NCBI RefSeq assembly: GCF_011761185.1
Contig: NZ_JAAOYM010000001.1
Span: forward strand, 2,666,001-2,730,000
From: Saccharomonospora amisosensis
Lineage (GTDB): Bacteria; Actinomycetota; Actinomycetes; Mycobacteriales; Pseudonocardiaceae
Direction of reading: 5' to 3'
DNA length: 64,000 nucleotides
The notes beneath the pieces are model-generated. The model worked only from the letters and a program-made list of their open reading frames with translations, searched no databases and had not been told where the DNA came from. A program made the position numbers and the translations under genes. Below, piece by piece: positions 1-11,481 of this stretch; position 1 is the stretch's first letter; the number at the start of each line of letters is the position of its first letter.

Positions 1-1371
<1,371 letters not shown>

Positions 1372-1392
1372 TCAAGCTTTGAATCAGTAGGC

Positions 1393-2133
1393 TCACGTTC
1401 CCAGCCGCAGCAGCAGCTGGGGACTGCCCGCGAGCCCGCACCGCCGCAGCATCCGCTGCCGGAACTCTCTGGACTGGAAAGGCTCCACCCGAGGGCTCGC
1501 GGTCAACCCCCTCGTGCGCGCCGCGAGCCAGGCGTGCTGCATCGAGACACCGGCGAGAACCTGGTCGCGCCTGCCGTCGGTCACCGTCACCACGAGCAGG
1601 CCGGGTTCGAGGGGCTGCTTGCGGTGGGCTGGGACGAACGAGGTGATCGGGACCAGCTGCACGTCCGTCGAGGCGCCCGCCTGGACGATCTCGGCGAGCA
1701 CGTCGCTGGGCAGCTCCGTCGGGTCGATCGTCTCCCGATGCCTGCGCCGATCGAACACGGCCTGGAAGTACCGCACGTCCACGGCGGAGGGGCGGTTGCG
1801 GGTGCGTGCCGTGACCGTGGCCACCAGGTCGGGTCTCGCCGCATCACCCAGCAGCGCCACCTCGGGCAGCCAGCCCAGCACCCGCACGGCGACGAGCAGG
1901 TTCGCGAGCACGGCCCCGCAGGAGATGACACGGTCGCGGCCGGTGGCGTCGTGGCGAAGCAGTGTGCTGTGGAACCGTTCGAAGATCTCGGCACGCGGGC
2001 CGTGGATCTCCAGGGTCCACGGGCTGCCCTGCCCGCACGCCTGGGTGTGCAGTGCCGTGCGGGTCAGCACGCCCTTCTCCTGCTCCGACCAGCTGTGCCT
2101 CGGTGGTGAAGGCGCCAGCGGCTCCGTACTCAC
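1393..2133 (-). CDS. Short, divergent Acg-family nitroreductase-like protein
   Basis: A 246-residue relative of the Acg/Rv3127/Rv3131 flavin nitroreductase-like proteins of the DosR regulon, about 80 residues shorter than its upstream neighbour. The second family signature survives as FDRRRHRETID. The usual N-terminal signature APSxHNxQPW is degenerate here (LHTQACGQGSPW), so FMN binding may be altered. The GTG start at 2133 overlaps the stop of the upstream Acg gene by 4 nt (GTGA), so the two are translationally coupled. Known: Mtb Acg binds FMN but has lost the usual nitroreductase electron donor chemistry and is thought to sequester flavin. Inference: the pair is expressed from the DosR-like box near 3160. 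It could be a non-catalytic partner of the longer protein. Confidence 0.78.
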   Translation of the reverse strand: MSTEPLAPSPPRHSWSEQEKGVLTRTALHTQACGQGSPWTLEIHGPRAEIFERFHSTLLRHDATGRDRVISCGAVLANLLVAVRVLGWLPEVALLGDAARPDLVATVTARTRNRPSAVDVRYFQAVFDRRRHRETIDPTELPSDVLAEIVQAGASTDVQLVPITSFVPAHRKQPLEPGLLVVTVTDGRRDQVLAGVSMQHAWLAARTRGLTASPRVEPFQSREFRQRMLRRCGLAGSPQLLLRLGT

Positions 2134-3101
2134 GGCGGCCCCTCCCTGGTGACCTCCTCGACCGGGCGGCGAGGCGTCGCCGCGCTGGGGTAGCCGTAGC
2201 CCAGCCGCAACACGGTCTGCGGATGCTCGTGCCCGCCCAGCAGTTCACGCAACCGCCCCCGCACCGAGTCGACCTCGATGGGTTGGGACAGAAACGACGC
2301 GTTCAGTCCGGCAGCGGTGGCGCTGAGCAGTACCCGCTGCATCGCCTGCCCGGCGCGCAGCATGTCCAGCCGTGTGTCGCCCCGCGTGGTGAGCACGGCG
2401 ACGAGCGGGCGGCGTTCGAACTCGCGCTCGGTGGCGACATCGCCACCGAAGTCACGCAGCGCCAGCAGGCCGCCGTCGACCGCGCGGGGGCCTCCCGCCG
2501 CCTTCGGCACCCCGTCACTACGTTCCCCATCGTGGGTCCACTCCCGCAGCTCGGCCAGGAAGCGGGGGTCCTGCTGCTGCAGGTGGTCGGCGTGTCGCAG
2601 TAGCGCGACGAACTCGTCGAACCGCTGCGCCTGGTCGAGCAGCACCAGCCGGGCGCCCTCAGCGCCTGCGGCCTCGGTGAGCGCGTGCCGCACCGCGACC
2701 GGGATCTCCCGATCCAGATACGGCCTGCGGTTGGTGTGCCTGCGTTCGACGGCCGAGGCCAGTCGCTGTTCCTCCGGGGTGGGGTGCCGCTGTCCCCCCA
2801 CGGCCACGGTCGCGAGCAGCAGCGGCCGCGCCCGATCGGGCAGCGGCTCAACGACGCACTCCCTGCCCTGCTCGGCGATCGTCATCCGCATGTTGAGCAC
2901 GGCCGCGCCGCAGGCGAGTGTCGCCTCTCGCGCGTCAGGGTCGCAGTAGCCCAGCACCCGGGTGTCGTCCAGCAGCACCTCGATCGTCTCGCCGTGTACC
3001 CGAAACTCCCACGGCTGCGTGTTGTGCGGCGACGGTGCGAGGATGCCCGCGTGCAGCGCGGCCGCCACGATGTCGGTGGCGGAGGCGGTCGTGTTGCTCA
3101 T
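2130..3101 (-). CDS. Acg-family FMN-binding nitroreductase-like protein
   Basis: A 323-residue member of the Acg family (Mtb Rv2032/Rv3127/Rv3131 type), an unusual group of the nitroreductase superfamily. The N-terminal signature LAPSPHNTQPWEF lies at residues 21-33. The internal basic signature RRHTNRRPYLDREIPV and the C-terminal SAATPRRPVEEV are both typical. The start is ATG 3101, preceded by a GGAGG ribosome site. It forms a two-gene operon with the shorter Acg-like gene downstream (4-nt overlap). It is divergent from a universal stress gene at 3294, and the shared gap carries two DosR-box-like sites. Family knowledge: these proteins are among the most strongly hypoxia-induced in mycobacteria and bind FMN. 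Enzyme activity is unproven. Confidence 0.88.
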   Translation of the reverse strand: MSNTTASATDIVAAALHAGILAPSPHNTQPWEFRVHGETIEVLLDDTRVLGYCDPDAREATLACGAAVLNMRMTIAEQGRECVVEPLPDRARPLLLATVAVGGQRHPTPEEQRLASAVERRHTNRRPYLDREIPVAVRHALTEAAGAEGARLVLLDQAQRFDEFVALLRHADHLQQQDPRFLAELREWTHDGERSDGVPKAAGGPRAVDGGLLALRDFGGDVATEREFERRPLVAVLTTRGDTRLDMLRAGQAMQRVLLSATAAGLNASFLSQPIEVDSVRGRLRELLGGHEHPQTVLRLGYGYPSAATPRRPVEEVTREGPP

Positions 3102-3159
3102 GAACTCATCCTCCGCATTCGTTCACCGCACCGGCAGCGGCGGTCGTCCCGGTGCGACA

Positions 3160-3174
3160 GGGTCTTTGGTCCCC
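3160..3174. promoter_or_regulatory. DosR-box-like palindrome A
   Basis: GGGTCTTTGGTCCCC is a near-palindrome of the form GGGnCyTTyGGyCCy. It lies 59 bp upstream of the Acg gene start (3101, minus) in a divergent gap. The same pattern recurs at 6361, 10402, 13918, 19356, 21479 and 40674, which supports a common regulator. It resembles the mycobacterial DosR box (TTSGGGACTWWAGTCCCSAA). Confidence 0.75.
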
Positions 3175-3218
3175 CGCTGCGGCACCGCCCGGGTGATCGC
3201 GAGACGGCGCGGCGCCGC

Positions 3219-3233
3219 GTGACTTCCGGCTCT
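3219..3233. promoter_or_regulatory. DosR-box-like site B
   Basis: GTGACTTCCGGCTCT differs at three positions from the idealised GGGACTTTCGGCCCT. It lies 61 bp upstream of the universal stress gene start at 3294, so each side of this divergent promoter region has its own site. It is weaker than site A. Confidence 0.55.
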
Positions 3234-3293
3234 AGGGCCGACCGCTCCGGTGGCGCAGCATCGACAGCACAACCCGACCGAGGAGAAGCAGCC

Positions 3294-3764
3294 ATGTCCG
3301 ATGCCACGGGCCCGCCGAGCAGAACGATCGTCGTCGGAGTAGACGGCTCCCCCGCCTCCGAGCAGGCGCTGCGGTGGGCGCTCACCGAGGCGCAACGCTG
3401 CGGCGGCCAGGTGCACGCCATCACCGTGCGCAGGCGCGACGACCTGCTGCCAGGCACGACGTTCGCCCTGCAGCCCTACGGCCGCAGGCCGACCAGGACC
3501 GAGGAATCGCTTCGCGACAGCCTGCGCAGCCAGGTAGCGACGCTCGCGGGCACCGCGGCGGCCGTCACAGCCGTCACCGAGTCCGTCGTCACCGGGGATC
3601 CGGCCGCCGAGCTGAGCAAGGCCTCCGCGAGCGCGGACCTGCTCGTGCTCGGCAGTCACGGGCAGCGGGCGTTCACCGAGGTGCTGCTCGGCAGTGTGGC
3701 CGCCGAGTGCGTGCGGCACGCGCAGTGCCCCGTGGTGCTGATCCCGGCCGGACTGGCGCGCTGA
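3294..3764 (+). CDS. Universal stress protein, single domain
   Basis: A 156-residue single-domain USP (UspA fold). The start at ATG 3294 follows an AGGAG ribosome site and gives the normal N-terminus TIVVGVDGSPASEQAL. A longer in-frame extension upstream is rejected because it runs through the promoter region. The ATP-binding motif G-2x-G-9x-G(S/T) is intact near the C-terminus (GSHGQRAFTEVLLGS), so it should bind ATP like Mtb Rv2623. It stands alone between two DosR-like boxes upstream and a strong hairpin terminator downstream. Inference: a member of the hypoxia regulon that helps slow growth or sense ATP. The exact role is unknown. Confidence 0.9.
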   Translation: MSDATGPPSRTIVVGVDGSPASEQALRWALTEAQRCGGQVHAITVRRRDDLLPGTTFALQPYGRRPTRTEESLRDSLRSQVATLAGTAAAVTAVTESVVTGDPAAELSKASASADLLVLGSHGQRAFTEVLLGSVAAECVRHAQCPVVLIPAGLAR

Positions 3765-3777
3765 CGAACGACACGAG

Positions 3778-3809
3778 GGTGCCCGGCGGGCGCTGGCCCG
3801 CCGGGCACC
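3778..3809. terminator. Bidirectional hairpin between convergent genes
   Basis: A perfect 14-bp GC stem (GGTGCCCGGCGGGC, 3778-3791, paired with 3796-3809) with a 4-nt loop GCTG. It sits between the convergent USP gene (ends 3764) and the CBS-BON gene (ends 3828). There is no U-tract, as is common in high-GC actinomycetes. Confidence 0.8.
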
Positions 3810-3827
3810 ACTACACCTACCGCCCGG

Positions 3828-4427
3828 CTACTCGGCGCCCTCGCGGTAGCGGGTGTCGGCACGCACAACCCCGGGGACCGACTCCGCCAGGAGTGTCGCC
3901 ACATGCCGGTCGGTGGGGTCGTCGTACTCGTCCACGATGGTCACCACACCGTCGTCGACCTCGACGGTCCAGCGGTCCGGGCCACCGTAGATCATCAGCC
4001 TGCGCCGGACGTCCCTTGCGATCGCGGTGTCGTCGCGCGACAGTGCCCGCACCACGTCGCGGCGGGTGACGATGCCGACCAGCCGCTTCCCCTCGACGAT
4101 GGGCATCGCCCTGAACCCCTCGTCCAGCAGCGCGGCCACCAGTTTCGAGAGGTCGGCATGGCCGTCCATGGACACCGCCGGTGTGGACATGACCGCACCG
4201 ACGGTCGAAGGGGGCTGCGGTGCCGGGGCACCGCGAGACCGGGCGTCGCCGGGTACCCGGTCGCGCACCAGGTCGGCCTCGGTGACGATGCCGACCAGCC
4301 GCTGCCGCGTGTCCACCACCGGCAGGGCCGTGAAGCCGTGCTCGGTGAGCAGCCCGGCCGCCCGCTTCACGGGTGTCTCCGGCGTGACGGTGACGACCGG
4401 GCTGCTCATGATCTGCCTGGCCAGCAT
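3828..4427 (-). CDS. CBS-pair protein with C-terminal BON domain
   Basis: A 199-residue regulator-like protein. Two CBS domains (about residues 1-60 and 75-130; motifs IMSSPVVTV, VGIVTEADLV and VGIVTRRDVVRAL) are followed by a BON domain (about 140-195, WTVEVDDGVVTIVDEY). It is related to the Mtb DosR-regulon CBS protein Rv2626c (Hrp1), which lacks the BON part. I chose ATG 4427 because it overlaps the upstream stop by one base (TGATG). An upstream in-frame start would lie deep inside the preceding gene. Last gene of the USP-USP-CBS operon driven from the gap near 6361. CBS pairs usually bind adenosyl nucleotides and BON domains are linked to membranes or surfaces; the ligand here is not known. 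Confidence 0.88.
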   Translation of the reverse strand: MLARQIMSSPVVTVTPETPVKRAAGLLTEHGFTALPVVDTRQRLVGIVTEADLVRDRVPGDARSRGAPAPQPPSTVGAVMSTPAVSMDGHADLSKLVAALLDEGFRAMPIVEGKRLVGIVTRRDVVRALSRDDTAIARDVRRRLMIYGGPDRWTVEVDDGVVTIVDEYDDPTDRHVATLLAESVPGVVRADTRYREGAE

Positions 4428-5320
4428 CAACTGGTCCCCGGCTCGGTCGGCCGCACCACGGCGACGGGGCACGGCGCGTGGATGACCAGCGCCTGGCTCG
4501 TCGAACCGAGCAGCATGCCCTTGAAGCCGCCCCTGCCCCTGCTTCCGACCACGATCAACTGGGCCTGCTCACCCCGCTCGAGCAGGGTGCGCACCGGCCT
4601 GCCCCTGACCACGACCGGCTCCACCGCCACGTCGGGGAACTTCTCCCGCACCGGGCCCAGCTGCTGCTCCAGCAGCGCCTGTTCCTCCTTGCCGACCTCG
4701 GCCGGATCGGCCGAGAGGGACAGCGTGCGCACGGCGCCGTCGAAGGTGACGTCAGTCCAGGTGTGCACGGCAACCAGCGGCACACCCCTTGCCGAGGCGG
4801 CCTCGAAGGCGAAGGTGAGCGCGGCATCGCTGTCGGCGGAACCGTCGAGGCCGACCACCACCGGCCCCTCGGTGGGCGGCGGGTCCTCCGGTCGCTTGCC
4901 TCGGACCACCACGACGGGAGAGATCCCGTGCGTGGCCAGCGCGACCGCCACCGAGCCGACGAGCATGCCGGTGAAGCCACCCAGGCCGCGGGAACCGAGC
5001 ACCATCATGCGTGCCTGCCGCGACTCCGCGAGCAACGCGCCCACGGTCTCGCCCTCGACGAGCTCGGTTTCCACCCGCACGCCCGGCGCTGCCTCGCGTA
5101 CCGCCGACTCGGCCTCCCGCAGCCACTGCCCGCCCTGGTGCCGCATGCCCTCGCGGATCTCGGGGAAGGTCGCCAGGAATCCCGGGTAGCCGCGCTCGGG
5201 GACGGCGTAGGTGTGGACCAGCCGCAGCGTGTCCCCGCGGTGTTCGGCCTCCGCTGCAGCCCACACCGCCGCGTTGAGTGCTGACGCGGAACCGTCCACG
5301 GCCGCCACGATCTTGGTCAT
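4427..5320 (-). CDS. Tandem-domain universal stress protein
   Basis: A 297-residue protein with two fused USP domains (about 1-145 and 155-295), like Mtb Rv2005c/Rv2026c/Rv2623 of the DosR regulon. Both carry the ATP-binding signature: GSRGLGGFTGMLVGS in the first domain and GSRGRGGFKGMLLGS in the second. Each domain begins with the usual VVxDGSxxS element (VAAVDGSAS, VVGLDGSADS). ATG 5320 is the start. The downstream CBS-BON gene overlaps by one base, and the upstream USP gene ends 68 bp away on the same strand, so they are probably co-transcribed. Inference: an ATP-binding stress protein induced in hypoxic stasis. Confidence 0.92.
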   Translation of the reverse strand: MTKIVAAVDGSASALNAAVWAAAEAEHRGDTLRLVHTYAVPERGYPGFLATFPEIREGMRHQGGQWLREAESAVREAAPGVRVETELVEGETVGALLAESRQARMMVLGSRGLGGFTGMLVGSVAVALATHGISPVVVVRGKRPEDPPPTEGPVVVGLDGSADSDAALTFAFEAASARGVPLVAVHTWTDVTFDGAVRTLSLSADPAEVGKEEQALLEQQLGPVREKFPDVAVEPVVVRGRPVRTLLERGEQAQLIVVGSRGRGGFKGMLLGSTSQALVIHAPCPVAVVRPTEPGTS

Positions 5321-5388
5321 CGGTTTGTCTCCCTCTCGTTACTGGTGTTTCCCGCGCGGCCGGGGCTCGGCGAACGCGGGCTGTGGCC

Positions 5389-6300
5389 TCAGGTGTTCTG
5401 CCTGCCTCGCACGACCAGCAGCGGGCAGGGTGCCGTGTGCAGGAGCGCGTTGCTCGTCGAGCCGAGCAGCATCCCGCTGAAGCCGCCCCTGCCCCTGCTG
5501 CCCACGACCAGCAAGCTGGCCTGGTCGGCGTGCCGCAGCAGGCTGCGCACCGGGCGGTCACGCTCCACAACGCGGTGGACCTCCACCTCCGGATACCGCT
5601 CCTGCCAGCCTGCGAGCCGCTCGGCGAGCACCGCCCGCTGCGAGGTCTGGATGTCGTTCCAGGGCAGGTCGGCCGACGGCAGCCCGAACGCGCCGGGCAG
5701 GGCCGCATCGCTGAAAACATGGACCGCGACGAGCGCGGTTTCGCGCAGCGCCGCCTCCTCGAAGGCGGTCGCGAGTGCCAGTTCGCTGACCGGTGAGCCG
5801 TCGACGCCCACGACGACCGCACCTTCGGTGGGTGGCGGGTCGCCGGGCAGCCTGCCACGGACCACGGCCACGGGGCACGGCGCGTGCGGCACGAGCGCGA
5901 GCGTCACCGAGCCGACGAACGTCCCGGTCAGCTCACCGAGCCCGCGCGTGCCCAACACCAGCATCCGCACCGAACCGGCACGCTCCAGCAGGGCCGGTAC
6001 GGCGCTGCCCATGCGGAGTTCGGTGGCGACGGCGAGCTCGGGCAGCTCGGCACCCGCCGCCCGCTTGGCCGCCTCCTCGGCCTCGGCGAGCCTGCGGTGT
6101 CCCTCCGCCTCCAGCTCGTCGAAGTAGGACTGCGGCAGGCCGACGCCTGCCCCGTATGCGGCGGGCACGGGCATCGCCGCGAGCAACGAAAGCGGGCAGC
6201 CCCGCGTCGCGGCTGCCCTGGCGGCCCACTCAACGGCCCGCAGCGCCGATTCGGAACCGTCCACTCCGGCCAGAATGGGGGCGTTGCCGGTGGGGGTCAT
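5389..6300 (-). CDS. Tandem-domain universal stress protein
   Basis: A 303-residue double USP. The start at ATG 6300 is fixed by a very strong ribosome site (AGGAGGAGGA) a few bases upstream. A slightly longer frame would include that site as coding sequence. ATP-binding signatures are seen in both halves (GTRGLGELTGTFVGS and GSRGRGGFSGMLLGS). First gene of the minus-strand operon that continues into the second double USP and the CBS-BON gene. It is divergent from an Acg-family gene at 6435, with a DosR-like box at 6361 in the gap. Function known only at family level (ATP-binding stress protein). Confidence 0.92.
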   Translation of the reverse strand: MTPTGNAPILAGVDGSESALRAVEWAARAAATRGCPLSLLAAMPVPAAYGAGVGLPQSYFDELEAEGHRRLAEAEEAAKRAAGAELPELAVATELRMGSAVPALLERAGSVRMLVLGTRGLGELTGTFVGSVTLALVPHAPCPVAVVRGRLPGDPPPTEGAVVVGVDGSPVSELALATAFEEAALRETALVAVHVFSDAALPGAFGLPSADLPWNDIQTSQRAVLAERLAGWQERYPEVEVHRVVERDRPVRSLLRHADQASLLVVGSRGRGGFSGMLLGSTSNALLHTAPCPLLVVRGRQNT

Positions 6301-6360
6301 CGTCTCCTCCTCCTGGCGGTTCGGCCACCTCATCGTGGCGTCCGGCGCGGGCCGACCGCG

Positions 6361-6375
6361 TGGGCCGAAAGCCCT
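6361..6375. promoter_or_regulatory. DosR-box-like site C
   Basis: Read on the minus strand this is AGGGCTTTCGGCCCA, matching the recurring GGGnCyTTyGGyCC pattern. It lies 61 bp from the USP start (6300, minus) and 60 bp from the Acg start (6435, plus), so one site could serve both divergent promoters. Confidence 0.68.
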
Positions 6376-6434
6376 TCGTCGCCAGGTATTCCAGCCCTTC
6401 CGTGTGCGCGCGAGCTCCCGTGATCGTAACCGTC

Positions 6435-7427
6435 ATGAGGCAAGGACTCCCTGACGACGACACCGTGCGCGCCGCGTTGGCGCTGGCCACGAGGGCACCG
6501 TCGGTGCACAACTCACAGCCGTGGCAGTGGAAGGTAGGCGACCGGACGGTGCACCTGTACGCCGATCGGGAGCTGCGACTGCCCGCGATCGACCCCGAGG
6601 GCAGGGATCTGCTGCTCAGCTGTGGCGCCGCTCTGCACCACCTGCGGGTCGGCTTCGCCGCGCTTGGCTGGCACAGCCGCGTGCACCGGATGCCCAATCC
6701 GGCCGAGCCGGAGCGCCTGGCGGCCGTGGAGCTGACCAGGCACGAACCCACGTTCGACGAGATCTCACTGGCCTCGGCGATTCCGCGCAGGCGCACCGAC
6801 CGCAGGCGGTTCAGTTCGTGGGAGGTTCCGCCTTCGCGGATCGCTACGCTCGCCGAGCACGCGGCCGCCGAGGGCGCCGTGCTGATCGCCGTGACCGACC
6901 CGGTGGCCAGGTACCAGCTGATCGAGGCGATCGGCGAGGCCGCGCGGTTGCATGACAACGATCCCGCCTACCAGGTCGAGCTGGCCCGGTGGACCGGCCG
7001 CGACGAGGACACCCAGGGCGTGCCCGCGCGCAGCACCGTGGCACCGGTGCACGTGCCCGGCGAGCCGGACCCACGCCGGTTCCGCGATCCGCGGTTGCCG
7101 CAACCGGAAGGCTCGTTCGCCGAACCGGACGCCTCGGTGCTGCTGATGTTGGCGACCGCGTCCGACGACGCCATGTCACAGTTTCGGGCGGGCGAGGCGA
7201 TGAGCGAGGTACTGCTCGCGGCCACGCACGCGGGGCTGGCGAACTGCCCGCTCTCCGAGCCGCTGGAGATCGGCTCGACGCGCGACACCGTGCGCTCGGA
7301 AGTGCTGGGAGACGGCGCATATCCGCAGCTGATCCTGCGCGTGGGTTGGGCCGCGGTGAACGCCGACCCGCTGGCCGCTACCCCGCGCCGACCACTGTCC
7401 GAAGTGGTCCACGGCCTCGCCGACTGA
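6435..7427 (+). CDS. Acg-family FMN-binding nitroreductase-like protein
   Basis: A 330-residue Acg-family protein, the third in the island. It has the N-terminal signature RAPSVHNSQPWQW (residues 20-32), the basic signature RRRTDRRRFSSWEVP in the middle and LAATPRRPLSEV at the C-terminus. ATG 6435 is chosen; an in-frame GTG five codons upstream (6420) is possible. It is transcribed away from the USP operon under the shared box at 6361. It ends in a gap filled with inverted GC-rich repeats and facing the CtpF-like ATPase gene. Known relatives are hypoxia-induced flavin binders whose substrate is not established. Confidence 0.88.
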   Translation: MRQGLPDDDTVRAALALATRAPSVHNSQPWQWKVGDRTVHLYADRELRLPAIDPEGRDLLLSCGAALHHLRVGFAALGWHSRVHRMPNPAEPERLAAVELTRHEPTFDEISLASAIPRRRTDRRRFSSWEVPPSRIATLAEHAAAEGAVLIAVTDPVARYQLIEAIGEAARLHDNDPAYQVELARWTGRDEDTQGVPARSTVAPVHVPGEPDPRRFRDPRLPQPEGSFAEPDASVLLMLATASDDAMSQFRAGEAMSEVLLAATHAGLANCPLSEPLEIGSTRDTVRSEVLGDGAYPQLILRVGWAAVNADPLAATPRRPLSEVVHGLAD

Positions 7428-7436
7428 ACCTTCCTC

Positions 7437-7632
7437 CGCGAGTCCCCCACTCTCGCCCGCGAGTCCCCCACTCTCGCCCGCGAGTTCTGCATTCCGTACG
7501 GCGAGTTCTGCGTCCAAGGGTTCAGGCCGGCCGGGCGCCTTGCCAAGCGGAAACGGAGGACTCGCGGGCAAGAACGCGGAACTCGCAGGCAGGAACGGGG
7601 GACTCGCGGGCAGGAACGGGGGACTCGCGGGG
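7437..7632. repeat. GC-rich intergenic repeats in inverted arrangement, locus 1
   Basis: The 206-bp gap between two convergent genes. On the left (7437-7512) are about four copies of a unit containing CGCGAGTCCCCCACTCTCGC. On the right (7555-7632) are about four copies in the opposite orientation (GACTCGCGGGCAGGAACG). The two halves can pair over long distances in RNA. The same unit occurs at 41268-41324 and 50082-50187, also between convergent genes. A role as bidirectional terminator or mRNA 3'-end element is inferred. Confidence 0.8.
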
Positions 7633-7633
7633 T

Positions 7634-10342
<2,709 letters not shown>

Positions 10343-10401
10343 CCGTTCAGTTCAGCCGAACAACCGCGCCACCGCAAAGCATCCGTTCGTCACCCGGTGG
10401 G

Positions 10402-10416
10402 GGGCCGTTCGGCCCT
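10402..10416. promoter_or_regulatory. DosR-box-like site D
   Basis: GGGCCGTTCGGCCCT is an almost perfect palindrome and differs from GGGACTTTCGGCCCT at two positions. It lies 60 bp from the CtpF start (10342, minus) and 57 bp from the GAPDH start (10473, plus). Confidence 0.7.
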
Positions 10417-10472
10417 GTCGGGCCACCCGGCGTTGCACGCAGCATCAAAACTGACCCGACGGGAGGGCGCCC

Positions 10473-11480
10473 ATGACCGTGTTCCTCGGCATCAACGGAT
10501 TCGGCCGCATCGGCCGCGATATCGCGCGCTGCGCGCTCGCGCGGGCCGACGACAGCGTCGAAGTGGTGGCGGTGAACGACATCGCGGACGCGCGCACCCT
10601 CGCCTACCTGCTCGAGTACGACTCGACACACGGCAGGCTGGGACGACCCGTGCGGGTGCGTGGCCAGTCGATCGTCGTCGGTGACCACCGCATCCACGTG
10701 TCCCGCATCCCGCATCCCGCCGACCTCGACTGGCGGCCCTTCGGTGCCGACGTGGTGATCGAGGCCACCGGCCGGTTCCGGGGCAGGAAGGAGGCGGCGG
10801 CACACCTGGACGCCGGAGCCAGCAAGGTGATCGTGTCCGCGCCCGGTATCGACGTCGACGCCACCATCGTGATGGGGGTCAACGACGACGGCTACGACCC
10901 GGCCAGGCACGACGTCATCTCGGGCGCGTCGGGTACCACGAACTGCGTGGCGCCGATGTTGCTGGTGCTGCACCGCGCTTTCGGCGTCCGGCGCGGCCTG
11001 CTGACCTCCATCCACGGCTACACCAACGACCAGTCACTGCTCGACCAGCCGCACGCCGACCTGCGCCGTGCCAGGTCGGCTGCGGTGAACATCCTGCCGA
11101 CCACCACGGGCGCCGCGAAGTCGATCGGTGAGGTGCTGCCGCAGTTGGACGGCGTGCTCGGCGCGGCGGCGGTACGGGTGCCGGTTGAGGTGGGCTCGCT
11201 GGCCGACCTGACCGTCGAGGTCGAGTCGCCGGTGACCGTCGGCCAGGTGAACCGGGCGTTCTCCGACGCGGCATCCGGCCACCTTCGCCGCATCCTGCGC
11301 TACACCGAAGCGCCGATCGTCTCTCGTGACGTCGTTGGCGAGTCGGCCTCGTGCGTTTTCGACGCGAGCCTCACCACCACCAACGACAACCTGGTGAAGG
11401 TGTTCGGCTGGTACGACAACGAATGGGGCTACTCCAACCGGATGCTTGAACTCGCCGACCTGATCGACCCGGTGGGCTGA
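10473..11480 (+). CDS. GAPDH-family protein lacking the catalytic cysteine
   Basis: 335 residues with full-length type I glyceraldehyde-3-phosphate dehydrogenase architecture: NAD-binding INGFGRIGRDIAR at the N-terminus, catalytic domain with HGYTNDQ (His181, the usual general base) and the C-terminal WYDNEWGYSNRM. The active-site loop, normally SNASCTTNC, reads SGASGTTNC. The catalytic Cys is Gly154 (codon GGT at 10932) and the preceding Asn is Gly too, while the second Cys (158) remains. Known chemistry needs the missing Cys to form the hemithioacetal, so normal GAPDH activity is not expected. It is therefore not given the symbol gap. One base separates it from the M50 protease gene downstream. 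DosR-like box upstream. Possible roles: NAD-binding pseudoenzyme, or altered chemistry using Cys158. Confidence 0.88.
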   Translation: MTVFLGINGFGRIGRDIARCALARADDSVEVVAVNDIADARTLAYLLEYDSTHGRLGRPVRVRGQSIVVGDHRIHVSRIPHPADLDWRPFGADVVIEATGRFRGRKEAAAHLDAGASKVIVSAPGIDVDATIVMGVNDDGYDPARHDVISGASGTTNCVAPMLLVLHRAFGVRRGLLTSIHGYTNDQSLLDQPHADLRRARSAAVNILPTTTGAAKSIGEVLPQLDGVLGAAAVRVPVEVGSLADLTVEVESPVTVGQVNRAFSDAASGHLRRILRYTEAPIVSRDVVGESASCVFDASLTTTNDNLVKVFGWYDNEWGYSNRMLELADLIDPVG

Positions 11481-11481
11481 C

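Noticed and set aside
2685-3764. A 359-codon open frame ending in the universal stress protein
   Set aside because: The upstream part is antisense to the Acg gene and crosses the divergent promoter; the ribosome site and family N-terminus point to ATG 3294.
4478-5284. A long plus-strand open frame opposite the USP gene
   Set aside because: Antisense shadow typical of GC-rich codon usage; the composition shows no recognised domain and it lies fully inside a well-supported USP gene.
7437-7632. CRISPR-like regularly spaced repeats
   Set aside because: Units are only about 18-21 bp with gaps of a few conserved bases rather than unique 30-nt spacers, they are inverted halfway, and no cas gene is present.
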